A stretch of DNA of 64,000 nt from an uncultured Bacilli bacterium (GCA_934086315.1 CAKOHZ010000001.1:620001-684000); one strand, 5' to 3'. Shown: positions 17,347 to 26,404, counted from the first letter of the stretch. Program-made: numbers and translations. The notes: a model not told the origin generated them from the letters alone.

Positions 17347-18804
17347 ATGAAAGAAAACAAACTATTAAAAGCAATAATAAATTCAAAAAAGAAATATCCT
17401 GATTCAGTATCAGTAACATATAGAGAGAAAGATGAATATTTAAGTATTGATTACGAAGAATTATATTCATATATATTATCTTTATCTTCATATTTGAAAT
17501 CATTAAAAGTAAAGAAATTTGCTATAATTGGAAACAATAAATTAGAGTATTTAGTTTCTATGTTAAGTGTTTTATGTAACATCGGAGATGTAATATTAAT
17601 TGATAAAGAACTAAATGAAGAAGATATATTAAATATATTTAAAAAGTATAATCCAGAAGCAATAATTCTTGATGAAGATATAAATCTATCATTTAAAGAT
17701 TATAAAGTAATTAATTTTAATAAAATAAATGAAGAAATGAAAAAGAAAAATGATTTTAAAATTAATTTAAAGTTTAGTGGTAACTTAATACTTCATACAT
17801 CAGGGACAACTGGTGAACCTAAATGTATAAAACTATCTTGTGAAAACTATTTTAGTGTAATTCCTGAATTAAATCGTAAATGGAAAGTAGTAAATGGACA
17901 ATCATGTTTATTAATAATTCCTTTATATCATATTTATGCTATAACAAGTTTATTTCACGGACTATATGCAGGAATAAATAATATTTTAGAATGGGACTAT
18001 AAAAGACTAAATAATGTTCTAAGCATAACAAAACCATATCTATTTATGGGAGTACCACTAATGTATAATAAAGTGAAAGACACAGTACTAAGTAAGTCAG
18101 GAAAAAAAGTGAAAACTGCTACAATTATTTCAAATATTTTATTAAAATTAAAAATTGATATTAGAAAAAAACTATTTAAAGAAATACATAATTACTTCGG
18201 TGGAAACTATGTGTTTGGTTGTTCTGCAGGTAGTCTTTTACCATATGAAACAAGCAAATTCTTTAATGATATAGGATTACCTATATATAATGTATATGGT
18301 ATGACTGAGACATCAGGACCTGTTGCAATAAGTTATAAAAATCATAATTTATACGATTCAGTTGGAGAAATACTTGATATTAATAAAGTCAAAATTATAA
18401 ATCAAGATGAGTCTGGAGTAGGAGAAGTATTAATAAAAGGAAAAAATGTATTCACGGGATACATAAATGAAAATAGTAAGAAATGTTTTGAAAATGATTA
18501 CTATAACACAGGAGATATTGGATACATAAAAGATAATTATTTATATATAATCGGAAGAAAGAAAAATATATTAATAGGTGACAATGGAAAAAATATATCA
18601 CCAGAAGAAATAATTAATAAAATATTAAAAAATAAAATGATACATGACTGTAATGTAATAATGAAAAATAATAAATTAATTGCAATCGTAAACACAGAGC
18701 TAACTCCTGAAGAAATGCAAAAATATATAGATGAAGTAAATAAGAAATTACCAAAATATAAAAATATTAGTGATTTTGAAATAACAACTAAAAAGATAAA
18801 GTAG
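17347..18804 (+). CDS. AMP-forming acyl/aryl ligase (ANL superfamily)
   Basis: A stand-alone 485-residue adenylating enzyme. It shows the ATP-binding loop LHTSGTTGEPKC, the YGMTETSG motif, YNTGDIGYI and the hinge/C-terminal lysine region GDNGKNISPEEI, so both lobes are present. It would activate a carboxylic acid as an acyl-AMP and load it on CoA or a carrier protein. The acid is not deducible by eye, and fatty-acid-like is my best guess. It is the first gene of a six-gene operon with GNAT transferases, two radical SAM enzymes and a phosphopantetheinyl transferase. No carrier domain is fused, which is odd given the transferase. Confidence 0.88.
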   Translation: MKENKLLKAIINSKKKYPDSVSVTYREKDEYLSIDYEELYSYILSLSSYLKSLKVKKFAIIGNNKLEYLVSMLSVLCNIGDVILIDKELNEEDILNIFKKYNPEAIILDEDINLSFKDYKVINFNKINEEMKKKNDFKINLKFSGNLILHTSGTTGEPKCIKLSCENYFSVIPELNRKWKVVNGQSCLLIIPLYHIYAITSLFHGLYAGINNILEWDYKRLNNVLSITKPYLFMGVPLMYNKVKDTVLSKSGKKVKTATIISNILLKLKIDIRKKLFKEIHNYFGGNYVFGCSAGSLLPYETSKFFNDIGLPIYNVYGMTETSGPVAISYKNHNLYDSVGEILDINKVKIINQDESGVGEVLIKGKNVFTGYINENSKKCFENDYYNTGDIGYIKDNYLYIIGRKKNILIGDNGKNISPEEIINKILKNKMIHDCNVIMKNNKLIAIVNTELTPEEMQKYIDEVNKKLPKYKNISDFEITTKKIK

Positions 18805-18810
18805 GTCAAT

Positions 18811-19890
18811 ATGGAAATTATAGAAGTAAATACAAAAAAACAAAAACAAGAATATATAGATTTTATTTATAAAATATATAAAAATGATAAGAATTACTGT
18901 GATATGAATATTATATTCGTAAAGAATTTCTTATATCAAAAAGATAGTTATTCTAAAAGATGCAAAGTAATTCCAATATTAATAAAAGATGAAAATATGA
19001 TTAAATTAGAATGCATGTTTATAATAGATGATTCTAAAGAAATAAAATTATCATTTATAGAATTTTTACCACATTCTAAAAAGTATCTAAAAGAGCTAAT
19101 TAACTATTCTTACAAATTAATGAAAGAGTACAAGAAAGAGAAAACTATTGTAGGTGTTAATGGTCAAGTAAGTTATGGACTTGGTATATTAACAGATAAA
19201 TATAATAGAAACTTTGAATTTAATTCAAACTATAATCCAAAATATTATACTAAAGAAATGGATCAAGTATTTCCAATAATTAAGAAAGCATATTCTTATA
19301 AATATAAAGCAACTAATAGTTTATCTTTATTTGATAATAATATGTTAGATAAAGTTAATAGTATGTATGAATATAGATATTTTGATAAAAAGCATTTTAA
19401 AAGAGATATGCTTATCTTTGGTGACTTATGTGACAAGTCACTAAAAGGAACTCCATACTATTCTAAAAAGAAACCATATGAAATGTATGAACTAATGAAA
19501 CAAATGAAATTTGTATTTAGAAATAAAGATATTATTTTTGCTATGAAAGACGGAAAAGAAGTAGGTTTTGTATACACTCATCCAGATTATGCAGAATTAT
19601 TTAATAAGCCTAGAATAAACTATATTACATTCTTCTTAAAGTTTTTATTTAAAAAAACTCATAATGTAATATATAACGTTATCGGAGTACTTCCTGAACA
19701 TCAACTATCAGGTTTAGCTATCGCATTAATTTATAAATCAATATTAATGAGACAAGATAAATACCCATATGGAGTATCATCATTTATTTTAGAAGATAAT
19801 ATACCTTCTACTAAGTTATGTAAAAAACTAGCAATAGCCATAAATAAAGAATTCCACTTATATGAAATAGAAGGTAAAAAGAATGTATAA
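18811..19890 (+). CDS. GNAT-fold N-acyltransferase-like protein
   Basis: A 359-residue protein whose layout resembles large single-domain GNAT proteins of the YghO type: the N-terminal IDFIYKIYKNDKNY segment, a central IVGVNGQVSYGLGILTD stretch with a YNPKYY element, and a C-terminal acetyltransferase fold (IFAMKDGKEVGFVYTHPDY, VIGVLPEHQLSGLAIALI). YghO relatives include the bacterial ceramide synthase, an amine N-acyltransferase, so an acyl chain could be the donor. It lies 6 bp after the ligase and overlaps the next gene by 8 bp. The GNAT fold is fairly secure; substrate and product are inference. Confidence 0.75.
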   Translation: MEIIEVNTKKQKQEYIDFIYKIYKNDKNYCDMNIIFVKNFLYQKDSYSKRCKVIPILIKDENMIKLECMFIIDDSKEIKLSFIEFLPHSKKYLKELINYSYKLMKEYKKEKTIVGVNGQVSYGLGILTDKYNRNFEFNSNYNPKYYTKEMDQVFPIIKKAYSYKYKATNSLSLFDNNMLDKVNSMYEYRYFDKKHFKRDMLIFGDLCDKSLKGTPYYSKKKPYEMYELMKQMKFVFRNKDIIFAMKDGKEVGFVYTHPDYAELFNKPRINYITFFLKFLFKKTHNVIYNVIGVLPEHQLSGLAIALIYKSILMRQDKYPYGVSSFILEDNIPSTKLCKKLAIAINKEFHLYEIEGKKNV

Positions 19891-20878
19891 AAGAATAGAA
19901 AATGCAAAAGATTTACCAAAAGAATGGGATAAACTATGTAAAAATAATATATATATGTCTAAGAAATTCATGATGTTTATGGAAAAAGTAAACTATTGTA
20001 ATCAATCATATCATTTATTCTATAAGAATAATAAATTGTACACTGGATTTATGATGTTCGAAAGAAGATTTAATCTATTTATATTTACTAACAAATACAA
20101 AATAAATCTTCCAATGAAATTTATATATTTACCATTATCTGTTTCACATCCAAGTATAGTATGGAATGAAGATAAAACTGAAGTAAACAAAGTATTAAAC
20201 TCAATGAAAGGTATTAAAATTATTATAAATGTTGATACTGAAGAATTAGATAATTTTAGTAAAGGTCATTATTTGCCAATATGTATATTAGAAAATAAAT
20301 GGAATACTTTTGATGAATATCTAGATAGTATGAGAGCAAGTTATAGAAGAAGAATAAATCAAGCTCTAAAAAAGGGAGAAGCTATTACATATGAATTACT
20401 ACCCAATAATAAAGATTTTACTTTAGAAATGTATAACTTATATGAACAAGTATTTGATCACTTAGAATATTCTTTAGAAAAGTTAACTGTAGATTTCTTT
20501 AGAAACGATATAGCTAAAACAATATTATTAAAGATAAATAATAAAATTGAAGCTTTTATTCAATTAATAGAAGATAGAAATAATGATATGTTAATATTTG
20601 AATTCTGCGGTTATAATTATGAAATAGCGCATGATTATGATATATATTATAATATACTTTCAGAAATTACAAAGTATGCGATTGATAATAAGTTTAAATA
20701 TGTACAATTTGGTCAAACTGCTTATGATGCTAAACTAAAATTCGGGGCAAAAATGTATTATAATTATTATTTATTGTCTCATAGTAATAAGTTCATAAAT
20801 GCATTAATTAGAAAATATAATGATAAGTTACAATACAAAGTAGTGGATTATGACTTTAATGTATTTAAGGAGGATTAA
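19883..20878 (+). CDS. FemAB/BioF2-like GNAT transferase
   Basis: A 331-residue protein matching the peptidoglycan-recognition/FemAB-like acetyltransferase family (Acetyltransf_6-like). It contains FDEYLDSMRASYRRRINQAL, the typical basic helix of that family, then a C-terminal GNAT core (KINNKIEAFIQLIEDR, LIFEFCGY, KYVQFGQTAYDAKLKFG). Related proteins transfer amino-acyl or acyl groups onto amines. It starts inside the preceding gene, with a GAAGG site upstream, and ends 2 bp before the first radical SAM gene. Specificity is unknown. Confidence 0.75.
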   Translation: MYKRIENAKDLPKEWDKLCKNNIYMSKKFMMFMEKVNYCNQSYHLFYKNNKLYTGFMMFERRFNLFIFTNKYKINLPMKFIYLPLSVSHPSIVWNEDKTEVNKVLNSMKGIKIIINVDTEELDNFSKGHYLPICILENKWNTFDEYLDSMRASYRRRINQALKKGEAITYELLPNNKDFTLEMYNLYEQVFDHLEYSLEKLTVDFFRNDIAKTILLKINNKIEAFIQLIEDRNNDMLIFEFCGYNYEIAHDYDIYYNILSEITKYAIDNKFKYVQFGQTAYDAKLKFGAKMYYNYYLLSHSNKFINALIRKYNDKLQYKVVDYDFNVFKED

Positions 20879-20880
20879 GT

Positions 20881-22245
20881 ATGAAAATAATGTTAGTTAG
20901 ACCAAAACCACATAAGAACTCTTTAGGACTTACTGACTTAATGACTTGTGAACCAATAGAATTAGAATATGTTTCTACTTTAATAAAGGAGTTGGGTCAT
21001 AAAGTTAACGTAGTAGATATGATTTTAGAAAAGAAAAGCCTTGATGAATTAGTAAGAGAATATAACCCCAAAATAGTAATGTTTACTTCATATATAACAC
21101 ATGTAAATGTTATAAAAGAATATTCTGATATAGTAAAAAATGTAAATAAAAATATTATAACTGCAGTAGGTGGAGTTCATAGTGAAGTATTACCAGAAGA
21201 CTTCAAACATAAAAATATAGATTATGTTTTAGGAATCAACGGTATGAAAAACATAGAAATTCTAATAAAAGCAATAGAAAAAAATAAGAAACCTAAATTC
21301 GAACACAAAAGTATGGATAAAACATATAAACTACCTTTGCCAGATAGACACATAACAGATAAATATAGAAAACATTATGACTATGCTTATCATGTACCTT
21401 GTGCATTATTAAAAACATCATTTGGTTGTCCATTTAATTGTAAATTCTGTTTCTGTGTACAAATTACTAATCATTCATATTATGAAAGAGAATTATCTCC
21501 AGTAATAGAAGAACTTAAAAATATAGAAGAACCAAATGTATTTATAGTAGATGATAATTTTCTAGTTAATCGTGAAAGAATAAAAACATTTTGTGAATTA
21601 TTAGATAAGAACAATATTAAGAAAACATTTATTATTTTTGGAAGAGCAGACTTCATAGTTAAGAATCCTGATATGATAGAATTACTAAGTAAACATGGAT
21701 TAGATGCAGTATTTGTAGGAATAGAAAGTTTCAAACAAAGTGATTTAAATGACTTTAATAAAAAGACTGACGTAGAAACAAGTGAAAAAGCATCTGAAGT
21801 ATTATATAAATATAATGTAGACTTATATGCAGGAGCAATCGTAGGTCCTGATTGGGATAAAAAAGATTTTAAAAACTTTGCTAAATGGATAAGAAGTATG
21901 CATATTAGATATGTTAATTTACAACCACTAGTGCCACTTCCAGGAACACCTATATACGATGACTATAAAGATCAATTATTATTAAAAAGAGAAGAGTATG
22001 AAAAATGGGATCTAACACACTTAGCAATAATGCCAACTAAACTAACCCCAACCGAATATTATTTTGAAATAATAAAAGGATATTTTAGAACGACAGCTAG
22101 TTTCTCATCACTTGAATATATGAGAAAAAAATGTGGCCTAAAAGTAGCATTAAAATGTTTTAAAGGTGCTATGAAAATGTTATGGCATTATATAAAAATG
22201 ATGTGGGAATATAGGAGTGTAGGAAAATATGAAAAAAAGCAATAA
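20881..22245 (+). CDS. Radical SAM enzyme with B12-binding-like N-terminus (1)
   Basis: A 454-residue enzyme. The N-terminal 150 residues form a Rossmann-like cobalamin-binding-type domain (LIKELGHKVNVVDMI, ITAVGGVHSEVLP) without a DxHxxG motif, as in many class B enzymes. The radical SAM core carries the 4Fe-4S triad GCPFNCKFCFC, then VFVGIESF and PLVPLPGTPIYDDY. A C-terminal helical extension follows. Such enzymes methylate unactivated carbons or form C-C bonds. AGGAGG precedes the ATG, and the 3' end overlaps the second radical SAM gene by 17 bp. The reaction is unknown. Confidence 0.85.
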   Translation: MKIMLVRPKPHKNSLGLTDLMTCEPIELEYVSTLIKELGHKVNVVDMILEKKSLDELVREYNPKIVMFTSYITHVNVIKEYSDIVKNVNKNIITAVGGVHSEVLPEDFKHKNIDYVLGINGMKNIEILIKAIEKNKKPKFEHKSMDKTYKLPLPDRHITDKYRKHYDYAYHVPCALLKTSFGCPFNCKFCFCVQITNHSYYERELSPVIEELKNIEEPNVFIVDDNFLVNRERIKTFCELLDKNNIKKTFIIFGRADFIVKNPDMIELLSKHGLDAVFVGIESFKQSDLNDFNKKTDVETSEKASEVLYKYNVDLYAGAIVGPDWDKKDFKNFAKWIRSMHIRYVNLQPLVPLPGTPIYDDYKDQLLLKREEYEKWDLTHLAIMPTKLTPTEYYFEIIKGYFRTTASFSSLEYMRKKCGLKVALKCFKGAMKMLWHYIKMMWEYRSVGKYEKKQ

Positions 22246-23569
22246 AAGACAAAAAAGAATGTTATTAATACAACCAACTATTTATGACAATAACCATTTA
22301 TTAGTTAAAAAAGATAAACTATATTTTATAGGTTTAACTATGCCGCTTCTAGCTGCTGAATGCGGACCAGATTGGGACGTACAAATATGTATTGAAACTA
22401 TAGAAGATATACCATGGGACACTGATATAGATTTAATAGGAATAGGTAGTATGGGACACTCTATAATACGTGGTATAGAAATCGCAAAAGAATTTAAAAA
22501 AAGAGGAAAGACTGTCGTAATGGGTGGATACATGGCAAGTCTTGTATCAGAAGAAGTTAAACAATATTGTGACTGCATTATGATAGGGGATGCAGAAGGA
22601 TACTGGCAAGATATGCTAAATGATTATCTAAATGGAAAACTAAAACCATTTTATACAAAAAAGATAACAAAATTATCAACTCCGCTTCCAAGATATGACT
22701 TAGTTACATCAAAGAAAATAGGTGACTTCTTACCAGTTCAAGCAGGAAGAGGTTGTCCTAATAGTTGTTCATTTTGTTCAATAGCTTGTCTTTATAAAGG
22801 AAAATACTTAAGAAGAGAAATAGATGAAGTAATAAGAGATATAAAATATGTAAAAGAACTAGGATTCAAGAAATTTCTACTTATTGATGATAATATTCTT
22901 TCAGATAGAAAATATACTATGGACTTGTGTAACGAAATAAAAAAACTTAATATGACTTGGTATAGTCAATGTTCAATAAAACTATCAGAAGATCCTGAAC
23001 TATTAAAATGTGTTGCTGATAGTGGATGCATATGTTTAAGTTTCGGTTTAGAGTCAATTACACCATCTAATCTTAAGAAAATAAATAAATCATGGGAAAA
23101 TCCCAAAGAATATGGAAGAATGGTACAAACAATAATAAATGCAGGAATAGATGTTGCTACAGAAATGATGATAGGTCTAGAAGAAGATACAGTAGAAAGT
23201 ATAAAAGAAACAGCAAAGTTTGTTATAGATAATAAAATAACAGCACCTAAATTTTATATAATAACACCAGTACCAGGAACACCATATTATGATGAAGTAA
23301 AAGATAGTAAAGACTTAGTAAATAAAAACATATATGAGTATAGTCCATCAGGACCAGCAGTAAAAAATAGTGGACACTTAACAGCAAAAGAAATAGATGA
23401 AATGTATTGGTGGTTATATAATGAAGTATATTCAATTAAAAATATATTTAAAAGAATAGTATTTACTAAAAGTTTTTTACGCCATCCAGCAAGATCATTA
23501 TTCAATCTAGGAGTAAACTTCTTCTATAGATATCATATAAAACATAATATAGCTCCTATCATTATATAA
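22229..23569 (+). CDS. Radical SAM enzyme with B12-binding-like N-terminus (2)
   Basis: A 446-residue paralogue-like enzyme of the BchE/HpnJ-type group. Its N-terminal domain (AAECGPDWDVQICIETI, GKTVVMGGYMASLV) is followed by the radical SAM triad GRGCPNSCSFCSIAC, then LSFGLESITPSNLKKINK and TPVPGTPYYDEV. It overlaps the previous gene and lies 11 bp before the phosphopantetheinyl transferase, so all are co-translated. Two such enzymes in one operon imply at least two radical steps on the product. Extra Cys residues after the triad (SIAC) are notable. Substrate unknown. Confidence 0.85.
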   Translation: MKKSNKRQKRMLLIQPTIYDNNHLLVKKDKLYFIGLTMPLLAAECGPDWDVQICIETIEDIPWDTDIDLIGIGSMGHSIIRGIEIAKEFKKRGKTVVMGGYMASLVSEEVKQYCDCIMIGDAEGYWQDMLNDYLNGKLKPFYTKKITKLSTPLPRYDLVTSKKIGDFLPVQAGRGCPNSCSFCSIACLYKGKYLRREIDEVIRDIKYVKELGFKKFLLIDDNILSDRKYTMDLCNEIKKLNMTWYSQCSIKLSEDPELLKCVADSGCICLSFGLESITPSNLKKINKSWENPKEYGRMVQTIINAGIDVATEMMIGLEEDTVESIKETAKFVIDNKITAPKFYIITPVPGTPYYDEVKDSKDLVNKNIYEYSPSGPAVKNSGHLTAKEIDEMYWWLYNEVYSIKNIFKRIVFTKSFLRHPARSLFNLGVNFFYRYHIKHNIAPIII

Positions 23570-23580
23570 TAAGGAGAGTC

Positions 23581-24036
23581 ATGCTAGTAATTGGAACAGA
23601 AAAAGAAATAAATGAAAAGATTAAATCCCTTTCAAAAGAAGAACTATTAAAGAATGACTATGGAAAACCATACTACAAAAATACTAATATAAAATTTAAT
23701 AAAAGTAATACCTTAGGTTTATCAGTATTAATTATAGATAATAAAGAATGTGGTATTGATGTAGAAAGAATAAGAAAATATGATGAAGTAATAGCTAAAA
23801 GAATACTTTCTAAGAATGAATATGACTTCGTTAATATAAATAATAAAGATTTTTATTTTACTCTCATATGGACCTTAAAAGAGTCTTATTTAAAATGTAT
23901 AGGTACGGGATTAAATCTAAACTTAAAAGATATTTCTTTTGTTAAAGATAACAAGATATTAAAAACTAAAAACAATTATAAACTAGATTACTTCATATAC
24001 GAAGATAAATATATAATAAGTTACTGTACAGAGTAA
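23581..24036 (+). CDS. 4'-phosphopantetheinyl transferase (Sfp-like, short)
   Basis: Transfers phosphopantetheine from CoA to a carrier-protein serine. The two hallmark motifs are present: GIDVER (Asp60, Glu62) and WTLKESYLK (Trp97, Lys100, Glu101, Lys105). At 151 residues it is shorter than Sfp (about 220), with the N-terminal subdomain reduced and the usual NISHS replaced by KFNKSN. It is the last gene of the operon, preceded by AAGGAG. Its stop codon is inside the terminator hairpin. It implies a carrier protein, which is not encoded in this window. Confidence 0.85.
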   Translation: MLVIGTEKEINEKIKSLSKEELLKNDYGKPYYKNTNIKFNKSNTLGLSVLIIDNKECGIDVERIRKYDEVIAKRILSKNEYDFVNINNKDFYFTLIWTLKESYLKCIGTGLNLNLKDISFVKDNKILKTKNNYKLDYFIYEDKYIISYCTE

Positions 24037-24046
24037 CTTATTTTTA
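24016..24046 (+). terminator. Terminator of the biosynthetic operon
   Basis: Perfect 10-bp stem ATAAGTTACT / AGTAACTTAT with a 6-nt loop and TTTT. It overlaps the end of the phosphopantetheinyl transferase gene. Confidence 0.8.
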
Positions 24047-24101
24047 GACTTTAATAATATTCATAAATTTATATAAGTAATAGAATACTATAGGTGATAA
24101 T

Positions 24102-24422
24102 ATGAATATTGAATTAATAAAAGCACTACTATTAGTAGCAGTATCTTCAAGTATAATTAGTACATCATTTGTTCAAAAAATAAAAACTGTATCATTAATA
24201 AAATGTAGTGATTGCCTGATATATATATCATTCTTAATATCCATGAGTTTTGGAATGCTTTTTACTTTATCATTTACAGAGTATACACTAGTAGACTCTG
24301 TCTGGGTGGGGTTATTTAGTTTTATCGGAGCAGATTCTTTATATAAAGCATTCGAAGATAAACTATTTAAATCATTTGGTAAAATAAATGAAGTAAAAGA
24401 AATAGAAAGAAAAGACTTATGA
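24102..24422 (+). CDS. Small holin-like membrane protein
   Basis: A 106-residue protein with three hydrophobic segments (about 5-24, 40-60 and 68-85) and a charged tail, the usual build of phage-type holins. Its last 4 bp (ATGA) overlap the start of an M23 peptidase gene that lacks a signal peptide. The pair therefore looks like a holin-endolysin lysis cassette, though no other phage genes are nearby. No specific holin family is recognised; the assignment rests on topology and context. Confidence 0.6.
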   Translation: MNIELIKALLLVAVSSSIISTSFVQKIKTVSLIKCSDCLIYISFLISMSFGMLFTLSFTEYTLVDSVWVGLFSFIGADSLYKAFEDKLFKSFGKINEVKEIERKDL

Positions 24423-25006
24423 TAAAATTATATTTTCCCTGTAAGTATGTAAGTTTCACAAGAGGATTCTCATCTAGTCATAAAGGATTAGATATGGCAT
24501 GGAACTCTAAATATGGAGGGCCTAATCATAGTATTCTTGCCCCAGCAGACGGAACAGTAACGAAAGTATTAAAAAACTACAACAAGACTGATAAAACAAG
24601 TAAAACTTATGGTAACTACGTAATTATAGATCACGGTAATAATATTGAAACAGTGGTTGCACATCTAAAATATAATACTGTTAGAGTAAAAAAAGGTGAT
24701 AAAGTTAAAAAAGGTGATGTATTAGGAGTAATGGGAAATACAGGATACTCTAAAGGTACACACTGCCATTATGAAGTTAAGATTAATAATGAAAAAGTTG
24801 ATCCATTAAAATATACATACTTAGAAAATAATAATATATTAAACGACGCTACATCAAAAGAATATAAAATAATGAAAGATGAACTAAAAGAAGAAATAAA
24901 AGAAGAACCCAAAGAAGAATTAAAAGTAAAATTTGAATATACTTGTCCTAAAACAGGTACTTATAAAATTAAACTCATGGAAAACGAAAAGATTCTAATT
25001 ATTTAG
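24419..25006 (+). CDS. M23 (LytM-type) peptidoglycan endopeptidase, endolysin-like
   Basis: A zinc endopeptidase cutting peptide bridges or stems of peptidoglycan. The 195 residues show HKGLDMAW (HxxxD) and GTHCHYEVK (HxH), both sets of zinc ligands, with the GNYVIIDHGNN and VMGNTGYS core between them. There is no signal peptide, so export would need the adjacent holin-like protein. The tail is acidic/Lys-rich (KEEIKEEPKEELK) and ends YTCPKTGTYKIKLMENEK, possibly a small wall-binding element. The 3' end overlaps the convergent rnhC by 12 bp inside a shared terminator. Confidence 0.87.
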   Translation: MIKLYFPCKYVSFTRGFSSSHKGLDMAWNSKYGGPNHSILAPADGTVTKVLKNYNKTDKTSKTYGNYVIIDHGNNIETVVAHLKYNTVRVKKGDKVKKGDVLGVMGNTGYSKGTHCHYEVKINNEKVDPLKYTYLENNNILNDATSKEYKIMKDELKEEIKEEPKEELKVKFEYTCPKTGTYKIKLMENEKILII

Positions 25007-25014
25007 AATCTTTT
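24987..25014. terminator. Bidirectional terminator shared by M23 gene and rnhC
   Basis: Perfect 12-bp stem AAAAGATTCTAA / TTAGAATCTTTT with a 4-nt loop. It gives a T tract on either strand and contains both stop codons. Confidence 0.85.
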
Positions 25015-25933
25015 CTGTGTTTTTAAAATTAAGTTTAGCTATCTTTTCAAGCTCAAGTTTACCATACTTAGAAACAATCTTTTTACCAAGTTCATCTACT
25101 TTATCACTAGCACCTTTTAATATAGTAACACCATACTTTTCTGATAACTTATCCATTTCTACTAAAAATAAATATCTACTTATAACACTCGCAGCAGCTA
25201 CACTTAGATGTTTACTTTCACCTTTAGTTAAGAATGTTATCTTAGTAACTTTATCAGTAATGTTTTCTTGTTTTAAATAACTAAAATAACTTCTAGGAGT
25301 AGTAAATTGATCAACTATAATTTTATGATATGGTATTCCTTTATTAGAAAGTTCATATAAAACTCTATTATGAAGAATTGCTTTAATCTTATTCATATTA
25401 AACCCTTTATTAGAAAGTTCATTATACTTAATATTTGATAATGTAAATGTAACATAAGGTATTTTATCCATAAGAATAGGGGCACATCTACGAATCTTTT
25501 CATCAGTCATTTTTTTAGAGTCCATAATCTTTAAATCTTCAAGTAACTTTCTAGTTGATTTATTAACTAAAGTAGCAGTTACAATAATAGGACCAAAATA
25601 GTCACCAGTACCAACTTCATCACTGCCAATAGCATCATAATAATAGTATGTTTTATCATTTTCTTTATCGTCTTTAGTTTTTATTTCACTATCTACATCT
25701 CTATCATTAAAATGTCTTTCTAAATCTTTCCACATGTTAGCATCAATATCAGCACTAATACCTTGAAACATAACTTTACCACTTTCATATAAAGTTATAA
25801 TAGTTCCACCTTCCTCAGCTTGAAATACTGAATATGGTGGTTTCTTATCTCTTTGTAGTAATTCATAATAATCAATCATTTTTTCTTTGATATTATCACT
25901 AACTTTAAATACAATAGTTTTTTGTTCTGCCAT
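24995..25933 (-). CDS. rnhC: Ribonuclease HIII
   Basis: Endonuclease removing RNA from RNA-DNA hybrids. The 312 residues have the HIII-specific N-terminal TBP-like domain (PPYSVFQAEEGGTIITLYESGKVMFQG region) and a type 2 RNase H domain beginning GSDEVGTGDYFGP with the catalytic Asp-Glu. DSKKMTD and VAAASVISRY are also present. Length and domains are normal. It is monocistronic on the minus strand and convergent with the M23 gene. Confidence 0.95.
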   Translation of the reverse strand: MAEQKTIVFKVSDNIKEKMIDYYELLQRDKKPPYSVFQAEEGGTIITLYESGKVMFQGISADIDANMWKDLERHFNDRDVDSEIKTKDDKENDKTYYYYDAIGSDEVGTGDYFGPIIVTATLVNKSTRKLLEDLKIMDSKKMTDEKIRRCAPILMDKIPYVTFTLSNIKYNELSNKGFNMNKIKAILHNRVLYELSNKGIPYHKIIVDQFTTPRSYFSYLKQENITDKVTKITFLTKGESKHLSVAAASVISRYLFLVEMDKLSEKYGVTILKGASDKVDELGKKIVSKYGKLELEKIAKLNFKNTEKILNN

Positions 25934-26023
25934 ATAATCACATCCAAGAATATTTTAACATATTTTAATAATTCTTGAAATCTCAAAATAAAAAATATAT
26001 AATAAAAAACCAAGAGGTATTTT

Positions 26024-26404
26024 ATGAAAGATAAATATTTAAGAATATTCTTTTACGACTTAAGTATGTTTTTTGGAAAGTTTGAATTAAATGAGAACTT
26101 TATTAGTATATTTAATGCATTCGTAAAAGATAATTTAAATCCCACAACAATAGATTGTTTTAAAATGATTATAAAAATTAATAAAGGTAAAGATGGCTAT
26201 AATGCTAAATATGCACTAGAAGATTTTATAAATGCCAATAATGATATAATTGATGATAAGATTCAAAATATATTTAAAGGCGTACCTTTAGAAAAAGCAA
26301 ACATGATAGGTGAAATGGCAATTGCTTTTAGAGATTACTTAATAAGCGTAGTAAATGCTATGTCAGTAAGTACTCCAAATTATATAAAACAATTAAAACA
26401 ATAA
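26024..26404 (+). CDS. Uncharacterised small helical protein
   Basis: A 126-residue soluble protein, Asn/Lys/Ile-rich, with no membrane helix, signal peptide or known motif. A TATAAT box about 20 nt upstream and a CAAGAGG ribosome-binding site support expression. It is divergent from rnhC across a 90-bp gap. I do not recognise the family. Confidence 0.65.
   Translation: MKDKYLRIFFYDLSMFFGKFELNENFISIFNAFVKDNLNPTTIDCFKMIIKINKGKDGYNAKYALEDFINANNDIIDDKIQNIFKGVPLEKANMIGEMAIAFRDYLISVVNAMSVSTPNYIKQLKQ

Noticed and set aside
17347..24036. Classic NRPS/PKS or ladderane-type cluster
   Set aside because: No ketosynthase, condensation or carrier domain is present in any of the six genes.
24102..25006. 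Part of a complete prophage
   Set aside because: Only a holin-like and an M23 gene are present; flanking genes are chromosomal (biosynthetic operon, rnhC).
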